Below, piece after piece: positions 1-4,531 of a stretch of 5,795 bases of DNA (position 1 is the stretch's first letter; the number at the start of each line of letters is the position of its first letter). The notes beneath the pieces are model-generated. The model was given only the letters and a program-made list of their open reading frames with translations, was not told the DNA's origin and searched no databases. The DNA is from Methanosarcinales archaeon (lineage in GTDB: Archaea; Halobacteriota; Methanosarcinia; Methanosarcinales; Methanogasteraceae): positions 1-5,795 of the forward strand of contig JAUWHQ010000201.1 of the NCBI GenBank assembly GCA_030605805.1. The letters run 5' to 3'. The position numbers and the translations under genes are program-made.

Positions 1-248
1 AGGTGCAGACCCAGATATCTCGGTTCGTACGGTTTCCCATCGACCATGATGTAATAGTGTCCGTACGACTCCACACCAGCCACACCAGCAAGAGCTATCC
101 CTGAGTCGATGCCGGCGCACCCGAGCGTCTCGTGTGCAAGCACCGCCATCGGGCTGCACCCGACAGACCAGATGACCGCGTAACCGATCATGATCATGAT
201 TGTCATCCCATTCAGAATGCTTTTTTTGTTTGTGTTTCTATCAGCCAT
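1..248 (-). CDS. Partial exported or lipid-anchored protein, function unknown (C-terminus beyond left edge)
   Basis: This minus-strand reading frame starts with ATG at 248-246 and stays open to the window edge, giving 82 codons. A ribosome site, GAGGT, lies about 9 bases before the ATG. The N-terminus has the form of a signal sequence: a basic stretch (R4, K8, K9), then a hydrophobic segment at about residues 15-38. It could be cut after VLA (about residue 38), or be a lipoprotein anchored at C31 in the context SVGC, though the serine at -3 is a poor lipobox match. After that come C44, a hydrophobic helix-like stretch (I51-V59) and the segment GHYYIMVDGKPYEPRYLGL starting at G63. The Cys followed by His-x4-VDG-x2-YEP faintly recalls transglutaminase-like or papain-fold domains, but the Cys-His spacing of 20 is short, so I do not assign that family. 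It is transcribed divergently from the stress protein gene. I do not recognise the family. Confidence 0.72.
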   Translation of the reverse strand, partial: MADRNTNKKSILNGMTIMIMIGYAVIWSVGCSPMAVLAHETLGCAGIDSGIALAGVAGVESYGHYYIMVDGKPYEPRYLGLH

Positions 249-310
249 GTCCTTATGACCTCGTTTCTGCGCCTTGCGGGAGCCAGGGAGTTCGAGGAAT
301 CGTTTTTGAG

Positions 311-320
311 CAAAAATAGC
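311..320 (-). promoter_or_regulatory. Possible TATA box for the minus-strand exported protein gene
   Basis: Read on the minus strand this is GCTATTTTTG, an AT-rich element about 65 bases before the ATG. Archaeal transcription usually starts about 25-30 bases downstream of the TATA centre, which would give a leader of roughly 40 nt carrying the GAGGT ribosome site. The palindrome at 327-338 lies immediately upstream of it. The match to the TATA consensus is only moderate. Confidence 0.3.
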
Positions 321-324
321 CGTG

Positions 325-349
325 CATAGTGTACACTAATGCTTTTTTT
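325..349 (+). terminator. Hairpin followed by seven T: terminator-like element or operator
   Basis: TAGTGTACACTA at 327-338 is a perfect 12-bp palindrome. With outer GCA (324-326 region) and TGC (340-342 region) it forms a longer near-palindrome with one extra base, and seven T (343-349) follow at once. Stem plus T-run on the plus strand resembles an intrinsic terminator, but no plus-strand gene is visible upstream to be terminated. A palindromic regulator site next to the minus-strand promoter explains it equally well. Confidence 0.4.
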
Positions 350-366
350 CTGCACTCATCGATCCC

Positions 367-400
367 GATTCAGGTGATGCGTCCTGCAACACCTTGAATC
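367..400. repeat. Strong inverted repeat / hairpin of unknown role
   Basis: GATTCAGGTG (367-376) pairs with CACCTTGAATC (390-400), giving ten base pairs with a single bulged T at 394. Inside the loop TGC (378-380) can pair with GCA (386-388) across an A-A mismatch, leaving a five-base loop GTCCT. As RNA it would form a nearly continuous 34-nt hairpin. The following ATTTGTTTGG is T-rich but a weak terminator tail. It could be part of a small RNA, a terminator, or a two-fold binding site. Confidence 0.5.
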
Positions 401-449
401 ATTTGTTTGGTCTCACGTCATAGACGTCCTAAGGGTACATAAAATGTCA

Positions 450-477
450 AGAACCAGTGGTTCTAACCAGTGATTCG
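450..477. repeat. Palindrome AGAACCAGTGGTTCT overlapping a 13-bp tandem repeat
   Basis: AGAACCA-G-TGGTTCT at 450-464 is a perfect 7-bp palindrome around one central base. It overlaps two head-to-tail copies of a 13-bp unit, AACCAGTGGTTCT (452-464) and AACCAGTGATTCG (465-477), which agree at 11 of 13 positions. It lies about 75-100 bp before the likely TATA box of the stress protein gene. A palindrome with an offset second copy is typical of regulator binding, but no known regulator motif is recognised. Confidence 0.45.
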
Positions 478-497
478 GACGTATGGTCAGGTAGTTA

Positions 498-513
498 CAT
501 GATCATGATCATG
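498..513. repeat. Perfect 16-bp palindrome CATGATCATGATCATG
   Basis: This sequence equals its own reverse complement over 16 bases, being built from overlapping CATGATC units. It lies about 34 bp upstream of the TATA box at 547-554, a position used by archaeal activators and some repressors. The low sequence complexity means chance is possible. Confidence 0.4.
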
Positions 514-538
514 GTGAGAAACAAGTGACAACCTTTTC

Positions 539-580
539 ACAAACACATATATAAGGATGTGACCTCATAATGATAATTAC
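539..580 (+). promoter_or_regulatory. Likely promoter of the universal stress protein gene
   Basis: ATATATAA at 547-554 is the best TATA-box match in the window, with AC-rich sequence (CAAACAC) in the BRE position just before it. Transcription would be expected to begin near 575-580. That leaves a leader of about 160 nt before the ATG at 739, containing the hairpin at 642-667. Confidence 0.55.
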
Positions 581-641
581 CACACATGTTATTCTCCGAC
601 ACATCCGTTCGTGTGGTTGAAAACTCCATTCGCGTGGGGTC

Positions 642-674
642 TGCAGCCCCTCTACACCGGGGCTGCATTCTTCT
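642..674 (+). promoter_or_regulatory. Perfect hairpin in the stress protein leader, attenuator-like
   Basis: TGCAGCCCC (642-650) and GGGGCTGCA (659-667) form a perfect 9-bp, GC-rich stem with an 8-base loop TCTACACC, followed by the pyrimidine-rich TTCTTCT. It lies inside the predicted 5' leader, about 70 nt before the start codon. Competing pairings exist: GGGG at 636-639 can pair with CCCC at 647-650, and GTGTGG at 611-616 can pair with CCACAC at 580-585 or with CTACAC in this loop. That could allow conditional folding, but it matches no riboswitch class I know. Confidence 0.45.
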
Positions 675-738
675 TATCGATTCTTTCTGGCACAAACCTT
701 ATCTCAACAGCGGTAGTATTGGTAAGCGAGGTGGTTTT

Positions 739-1203
739 ATGGAGCAGGAATTGTATAAAAAAATTCTGATTGCAACAGACGGCTCGGCTAACACCAGAAG
801 AGCGGTCAAATACGGCATCGAACTTGCCCGCGTCGCCGGCGCAGATGTTTGCGCTGTGTACGTGCTCGACACAAGCGTATTCGCTTCCATGCCGATGGAC
901 GCCGCATGGGAAAGCATGTATGAACTGCTGCGTGCCGAAGGTAACGAGGCTCTGAAGTATGTAGAGGATAAGGGCGGGCAGTCTGGTGTATCGGTCGAGA
1001 GCGTTGTTCTGGACGGACACCCCGCGCACGAGATCGTCGATTATGCGAAGGAGAACGAGATCGACCTGATCGTGATGGGCACGCTCGGCAAGACCGGGCT
1101 TGACCGGATCCTTCTTGGAAGCGTCGCAAGCACGGTTGCCCACACATCGACCATACCGGTGATGATCATCCGCGGTACTGGTGATGAGGATGCTGCCGAT
1201 TAA
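739..1203 (+). CDS. Universal stress protein, ATP-binding (UspA family)
   Basis: A 154-residue single-domain Usp, the usual family length. Members are small cytoplasmic alpha/beta dimers that bind ATP or AMP and act in stress survival or signalling; the specific partner here cannot be inferred. The first strand KILIATDGS (residues 8-16) carries the acidic residue D14 that contacts the nucleotide in ATP-binding members. The C-terminal loop has the G-x2-G-x9-G-S signature at G114, G117, G127 and S128, so this belongs to the ATP-binding subgroup. The ATG at 739 is chosen because GAGGTGG (728-734) lies five bases upstream and the protein then starts just before the first strand. The frame stays open back to an ATG at 586, but the extra 51 residues run through the leader hairpin and have no ribosome site. 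Its TAA overlaps the stop codon of the convergent marker gene. Confidence 0.93.
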   Translation: MEQELYKKILIATDGSANTRRAVKYGIELARVAGADVCAVYVLDTSVFASMPMDAAWESMYELLRAEGNEALKYVEDKGGQSGVSVESVVLDGHPAHEIVDYAKENEIDLIVMGTLGKTGLDRILLGSVASTVAHTSTIPVMIIRGTGDEDAAD

Positions 1204-2327
1204 TGCCCGCGAAGACGCTCGAGGATCGCCTCTGAAAGACGTTTCTTGAGTTCCATGTACTCGACTCCGGAGAGACCGATCTGTTCGAGTACGGCGTTTC
1301 GCAGGAAACACGGCTTCGTGAGTTTGCAGCACCAGATCAGCGTCCCGAAGCACGTATGATCCCCAAGTTCGAGCGGCGTGCCGCGTGTGAGTTCCACTTT
1401 CAGGTCTGCGAACTCCTGCGGCGTTATCCCGTATCTGTTGAGTACCCCATGAATCGCACACGGTTTGACAGGTAAGCAGCAGAAAGCGAGCGCCCGATCG
1501 TCCCCGCCGCCACAGATATGTTTTGGTGCATTGTACCATCCGGTCTGCTCCTGAAACATGGTTATTTGACTAACAAGAGTATCTATCACGTCAGAATTCG
1601 CTAATGTGGCTCTTGCGAGCGAGACCATGTCCGCACCATGCCCAAACATCGCTTTTGCGCTTCCAAAGTCCACAACAGAATTATTGCCGATGATGAATAG
1701 ATCGGTCGCATTCCTTGTCGCCTTGATCGCACGGTGATCCGCGCCCGCACCCGGTTTCATGGCATCGATATGGATCGCGTCCGCGCCTGCCTGCTCGATT
1801 GCGATTGCAAGCTCTCCGTCGTCAACGACGCCGGATCTGGTCTTCACGCACAGAGCAACCCCGGTCTTCTTGACTTTGGAGATCATCGATGCCAATCTAT
1901 CCGGATCGCGGAGAAGAGGTTCTCCCACGCCAATATGGGTCATCTCCGGCTGTCTGCAGTGTGCATCGATCTCAAGGATCGCGCCATACTCCTTTGCAAG
2001 AAGTGCCGCACTTATCAGCGGTTTTATCTCAGTACTGCGGACGTTTAACGCGATTGCGGGCGGATCTTCCATCTCGTTCAGTCGTTCCAGCTCGCTTCGC
2101 AGGTGCTCGATCGGTTCTGGCGTTACGAATTCAGCACGCCCGCGTTCCCTGATCCGAACCGCCGCGTCGTTTGTCGCATCATCCAGGTTGTATCCGCCGA
2201 GTATAGCAAGCCCTGCGCTCATAGCAACTTTCCTGACAAAATCCAGGTCCGCGATGCCAGCCATCGCCGCAAGCGCAATCGGGTTTCTGATCTGCGCGTA
2301 ACCAATGTGTATGTCAAAGCCAGTCAA
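1200..2327 (-). CDS. mmp9: Methanogenesis marker 9 protein with N-terminal dihydrouridine synthase-like TIM barrel
   Basis: A 375-residue two-domain protein. Residues about 5-260 resemble the NifR3/Dus flavoprotein TIM barrel: NPIALAAMAGIAD near residue 15, LEIDAHCRQPEM with C124 where Dus enzymes carry the catalytic Cys of GCP, VKTRSG with K162, and IIGNNSV near residue 212. The context is altered (AHCRQ instead of MGCP, and IDAMK where Dus has VHGRT), so tRNA reduction should not be assumed. Residues about 268-345 form the marker 9 domain with eight Cys (272, 283, 284, 290, 326, 333, 334, 340), including FCCLPVKPC and WCCKLTKPC, probably a metal or iron-sulfur site. The domain is known from methanogens and relatives and its function is unknown; I infer a redox or modification role. 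The start is TTG at 2327, supported by GAGG about eight bases upstream and by the normal family N-terminus; no ATG lies upstream. Confidence 0.9.
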   Translation of the reverse strand: MTGFDIHIGYAQIRNPIALAAMAGIADLDFVRKVAMSAGLAILGGYNLDDATNDAAVRIRERGRAEFVTPEPIEHLRSELERLNEMEDPPAIALNVRSTEIKPLISAALLAKEYGAILEIDAHCRQPEMTHIGVGEPLLRDPDRLASMISKVKKTGVALCVKTRSGVVDDGELAIAIEQAGADAIHIDAMKPGAGADHRAIKATRNATDLFIIGNNSVVDFGSAKAMFGHGADMVSLARATLANSDVIDTLVSQITMFQEQTGWYNAPKHICGGGDDRALAFCCLPVKPCAIHGVLNRYGITPQEFADLKVELTRGTPLELGDHTCFGTLIWCCKLTKPCFLRNAVLEQIGLSGVEYMELKKRLSEAILERLRGH

Positions 2328-2335
2328 ATAAATGC

Positions 2336-2340
2336 CTCTC
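2336..2340 (-). promoter_or_regulatory. Ribosome site that supports the TTG start of the marker 9 gene
   Basis: On the minus strand GAGAGG precedes the TTG by about eight bases. The first in-frame ATG lies 21 codons into the protein and would remove the first strand of the TIM barrel, so TTG with this site is the better start. Confidence 0.55.
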
Positions 2341-2342
2341 TT

Positions 2343-2372
2343 CGTTGATATCGAAAGTGTTGCATATCAACG
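2343..2372. promoter_or_regulatory. Perfect 9-bp inverted repeat at the marker 9 promoter, probable operator
   Basis: CGTTGATAT (2343-2351) and ATATCAACG (2364-2372) are perfect inverted arms separated by 12 bases, about 21 bp centre to centre or two helical turns. On the minus strand the distal arm contains GATAT, which could serve as the TATA element, and the proximal arm lies where transcription would begin about 15 bases before the TTG. Binding there would block the promoter, which suggests a dimeric repressor. No regulator is identified. Confidence 0.5.
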
Positions 2373-2374
2373 TT

Positions 2375-2399
2375 GTGGTTCATGGTCGTGGTTCATGGT
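2375..2399. repeat. 13-bp tandem repeat upstream of the marker 9 gene
   Basis: GTGGTTCATGGT occurs at 2375-2386 and again at 2388-2399, identical over 12 bases with a period of 13. It abuts the inverted repeat on its promoter-distal side as seen by the minus-strand gene. Two same-direction copies just upstream of a TATA element suggest an activator or repressor site; replication slippage is the alternative. Confidence 0.45.
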
Positions 2400-2474
2400 T
2401 GCGGGTCCGGGCGCCCATGCAAATCATCGCACACCACCCCCGGGCGTCAATCAGGCACCATACCATCACATAGA

Positions 2475-2481
2475 TTTATCA
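2475..2481 (+). promoter_or_regulatory. Weak TATA-like element before tRNA-Leu
   Basis: TTTATCA lies about 40 bases before the mature tRNA. With normal archaeal spacing this would give a 5' leader of about 12-15 nt to be removed by RNase P. No better match lies at the usual distance; GTATATCC at 2502-2509 is too close to the tRNA. Confidence 0.3.
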
Positions 2482-2517
2482 ATGAATGGTTACAAGAGTC
2501 GGTATATCCCTAAACCC

Positions 2518-2602
2518 GCGGGGGTTGCCCAGCCAGGTCAAAGGCGCAGGGTTGAGGGCCCTGTCTCGTAGGAGTTCGTGGGTTCGAATCCCACCCCCCG
2601 CA
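2518..2602 (+). tRNA. tRNA-Leu (anticodon GAG)
   Basis: A complete 85-nt type II tRNA. The acceptor strand GCGGGGG (2518-2524) pairs with CCCCCGC (2595-2601), followed by A73. The D-arm begins GCC at 2527. The anticodon stem CAGGG (2547-2551) and CCCTG (2559-2563) encloses loop TTGAGGG with GAG at 2554-2556, reading CUC and CUU leucine codons. The long variable arm has a CTC/GAG stem, as leucine tRNAs do. The T-arm is GTGGG-TTCGAAT-CCCAC (2578-2594). There is no intron, and CCA is not encoded, so it must be added enzymatically. G15 (2532) and C48 (2577) can form the Levitt pair; archaeosine is normally placed at G15, and queC for its precursor lies about 1.2 kb downstream. No T-run terminator follows before the aldolase gene, so shared transcription is possible. 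Confidence 0.96.
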
Positions 2603-2637
2603 TCTCCAAAACCCTTAATTCGAGTAGTTACATAATT

Positions 2638-2649
2638 GGAGAGAGGTGA
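2638..2649 (+). promoter_or_regulatory. Strong ribosome binding site of the aldolase gene
   Basis: GGAGAGAGGTGA closely matches the archaeal Shine-Dalgarno consensus and ends six bases before the ATG at 2656, which fixes the start. It is the strongest such site in the window. No good TATA box fits between the tRNA end and this site, so the message may start upstream of or within the tRNA gene. Confidence 0.6.
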
Positions 2650-2655
2650 ATCTTC

Positions 2656-3786
2656 ATGGAGTGTAATCCAATACCAGGATCGATCATATTCAACGCTGTA
2701 AAGGATAAAAATTGCATTATTATGGCATGCAACACCAGAATCGTCCCTGGCATCACAAAAGGCATTTTCCAGGCTGCAAAGGATCTCGATTCTGCAATTA
2801 TAATCGAACTGGCAAAGTCGGAGTGTAATCAAGAGGGCGGGTACACAGGGCTTACCCCTGCGGAATTGTCGATGCGGACATGTGCGGTCGCATGCGAGGT
2901 GGGGCTTGACATCTGGGCGTTACACGCGGACCATATCGGCGTGAAGAAAGGGACGGTCGAAGAACTCGGCTTGGTCAAGGAATTGATCGCGGCACAGATC
3001 AAAGCCGGTTTCACCAGTTTTGCGATCGACGCATCACATCTCTTCAATTTCGATGGCAGAACCCCGGCAGAGGAACTTGCGCCGAACATCGATGCAACGA
3101 TCGAGCTTGCGCGATTCATAGAATCAGAGATGGGTGGTCGTGACTTCGGGCTGGAAGTGGAAGTCGGCGAGATCGGGCGGACCGACGGCTCTGGCATGGT
3201 GCTGACAACGCCTGACGAGGCGGTGGCGTTCATCACGTCGCTTAATTCGGCAGGTGTGCACCCGCAGGTGCTTGCGATCGCAAACGGCAGCACGCACGGC
3301 AACATCTTCGACGAGCACGGCAACCCGATCGAGCAGGTCACAATCGACATCCCGAGGACCCGGGCGGTGGCAGAAGCGCTCCGGGAGAATGATCTGGAGG
3401 TGCGGATTGCGCAGCACGGCATCACAGGAACACCGCGACACCTGATTGCAGAGCAGTTCCCGCACGGCGATATCATCAAGGGGAACGTCGGCACCTTCTG
3501 GATGAATCTTGTATGGGATGTACTGAAAGACGAAGAGCCGGACCTGTACCAGAGGATATGGGACTGGACGGTTACGAAGTATGCGGCAGAAGGGAAGCGG
3601 GATATCGAGGTCTTTGGCAAGGGCGGCAAGTTTGCGATAAAAGAGTTCTTTAAGGAGCTTTATTCTCTTAATGATGCGACCGTATCGGTTATCGAGGATC
3701 GGGCGTACGAAGAGGCGAGTAAATTCATCAGAGCGTTCAAATCCGAAGGGACTGCCGGAATCGTGCGGGAGTACATGGATTCATGA
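2656..3786 (+). CDS. Class II (metal-dependent) fructose-bisphosphate aldolase family protein
   Basis: A 376-residue cytoplasmic TIM-barrel enzyme, similar in length to bacterial class II aldolases (about 359 in E. coli). That family splits or forms fructose 1,6-bisphosphate using zinc. The visible landmarks are HADH with D92 (catalytic acid position) and zinc ligand H93, SHLF (S127, H128), LEVEVG with metal ligand E169, H214 in ANGSTHG, and zinc ligand H254 in QHGITGTP, so the metal site looks complete. The usual NIDTD substrate loop reads NVGTF (N277-F281): the Asn is kept but Gly replaces the first Asp, and the phosphate-site GGSG reads GITG. Substrate preference may therefore differ, and the true substrate is uncertain. 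Most archaea use class I-type or bifunctional aldolase/phosphatases, so this family is less usual here. The ATG at 2656 follows GGAGAGAGGTGA (2638-2649) at ideal distance. The gene overlaps queC by four bases. Confidence 0.85.
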   Translation: MECNPIPGSIIFNAVKDKNCIIMACNTRIVPGITKGIFQAAKDLDSAIIIELAKSECNQEGGYTGLTPAELSMRTCAVACEVGLDIWALHADHIGVKKGTVEELGLVKELIAAQIKAGFTSFAIDASHLFNFDGRTPAEELAPNIDATIELARFIESEMGGRDFGLEVEVGEIGRTDGSGMVLTTPDEAVAFITSLNSAGVHPQVLAIANGSTHGNIFDEHGNPIEQVTIDIPRTRAVAEALRENDLEVRIAQHGITGTPRHLIAEQFPHGDIIKGNVGTFWMNLVWDVLKDEEPDLYQRIWDWTVTKYAAEGKRDIEVFGKGGKFAIKEFFKELYSLNDATVSVIEDRAYEEASKFIRAFKSEGTAGIVREYMDS

Positions 3787-4487
3787 ACTCGGTGGTCCTT
3801 CTCTCAGCAGGGCTGGACTCAACCGTCGCTTTCAAACATGCTTATGACCAGTGCAGAGAGGTTTTCTGCCTGACCTTCGATTACGGGCAGCAGGCGGCAG
3901 CAAAGGAGATAGAGTGTGCCGCACGGATATGTGACAAGTTTGGTGTGCCGCACGAAGTAATCGAACTGCCGTGGATTGCGCGTTTTTCGGGGGCACTTGC
4001 CGGCACGTCAGAACTGCCGCAGATCGCAGAGCATGAACTTGACAGCGAAAAGGCAGTGGACACCGCCAGAGGCGTGTGGGTGCCTGCAAGGAACCTGATC
4101 TTTATGGCTATCGCAGCCGGCTATGCAGAGAACTATGATTACGATTTTATCACGGTTGGTCTTGATTTCGAGGAGGCGAGAACATTTCCTGACAATACTC
4201 GCGAGTTTGTCGAGCGGTTCGATCGTGTACTTGAATATGGCACGCTCAGCCATCCAAAGATAAATGCGCCGCTTATCCGCATGAATAAGATAGATATCGT
4301 GCGTCTCGGCATACTGAATGGTGCGCCGCTTGAGCTATCATGGTCGTGCTACAGGTCAGGAGATGTGCCGTGCGGGGTGTGTGAGTCGTGTCTGCGGCGT
4401 GCAAGGGCATTTGAGGTGGTGGGAGTTGAGGATCCGGGGCTTCCCGGGCGCAATCGCCCCGTAGAACCTTTCTACCTAACCACCTAA
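3783..4487 (+). CDS. queC: 7-cyano-7-deazaguanine (preQ0) synthase QueC
   Basis: A 234-residue cytoplasmic enzyme converting 7-carboxy-7-deazaguanine to preQ0 with ATP and ammonia. In archaea preQ0 is inserted at tRNA position 15 and converted to archaeosine. The N-terminal PP-loop reads SAGLDST (residues 8-14), with Ala in place of the first Gly of the usual SGGxDS. FDYGQ (32-36) and VPARN (100-104) follow as in the family. Zinc ligands near the C-terminus are C189, C197, C200 and C203, spaced C-x7-C-x2-C-x2-C, one shorter than the x8 spacing I recall for the bacterial enzymes. The ATG at 3783 lies inside the aldolase stop (ATGA overlap), implying translational coupling and one transcript. 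The other preQ0 genes (queD, queE, GTP cyclohydrolase) are not in the window. A small GC hairpin (4446-4459) lies within the final codons. Confidence 0.94.
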   Translation: MNSVVLLSAGLDSTVAFKHAYDQCREVFCLTFDYGQQAAAKEIECAARICDKFGVPHEVIELPWIARFSGALAGTSELPQIAEHELDSEKAVDTARGVWVPARNLIFMAIAAGYAENYDYDFITVGLDFEEARTFPDNTREFVERFDRVLEYGTLSHPKINAPLIRMNKIDIVRLGILNGAPLELSWSCYRSGDVPCGVCESCLRRARAFEVVGVEDPGLPGRNRPVEPFYLTT

Positions 4488-4506
4488 CCTTGGGTCTTCA
4501 ACAATC

Positions 4507-4511
4507 TTTTT
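4507..4511 (+). terminator. Weak possible T-run terminator after queC
   Basis: TTTTT preceded by AATC occurs 20 bases after the queC stop and 20 bases before argC. Archaeal RNA polymerase can stop at runs of five or more T, so this may separate transcripts or cause partial attenuation. It is a single short run, and readthrough is likely. Confidence 0.25.
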
Positions 4512-4531
4512 GACCAGTCAGAGTCACAAGA

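Larger units (their letters stand above)
249..738. other. Divergent intergenic region with no convincing gene, rich in inverted repeats
   Basis: This 490-bp stretch separates the minus-strand exported protein gene from the plus-strand stress protein gene, so it must hold both promoters. I see no coding sequence with a ribosome site and family-like composition. It contains at least five separate inverted repeats, a 13-bp direct repeat and a good TATA box, listed individually. It is long for a compact archaeal genome, which leaves room for a small RNA gene or several regulator sites. A nine-codon frame at 499-528 has an AGGTAG four bases before its ATG, but it is too short to call. Confidence 0.6.

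Noticed and set aside
187..200. 14-bp palindrome ATCATGATCATGAT similar to the one at 498-513
   Set aside because: It falls inside the signal sequence coding region of the minus-strand gene and is explained by alternating Met and Ile codons, so I do not count it as a paired operator.
132..329. 65-residue plus-strand open frame
   Set aside because: It lies mostly antisense to the better supported exported protein gene, has no ribosome site, and its composition is not protein-like.
499..528. Nine-codon leader peptide frame with AGGTAG before its ATG
   Set aside because: Too short and repetitive (Met-Ile repeats from the palindrome) to support, and it lies upstream of the likely transcription start of the stress gene.
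586..738. N-terminal extension of the stress protein from the ATG at 586
   Set aside because: The extension crosses a strong hairpin, has no Shine-Dalgarno site and no family similarity, while the ATG at 739 has GAGGTGG at ideal spacing and gives the normal length.
652..1539. 295-residue minus-strand open frame
   Set aside because: It is antisense to the stress gene and out of frame with the marker 9 gene; its Arg-, Ser- and Cys-rich composition is that of a shadow frame.
1759..2301. 180-residue plus-strand open frame
   Set aside because: It is the antisense shadow of the marker 9 gene, Ser- and Ala-rich, without a start signal.
2829..3629. 266-residue minus-strand open frame
   Set aside because: It is the antisense shadow of the aldolase gene, Ser- and Pro-rich, with no recognisable domain.
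4446..4459. GGGCG-CAAT-CGCCC hairpin as a queC terminator
   Set aside because: It lies within the coding sequence, has only five base pairs and no T-run directly after it; treated as a minor structure only.
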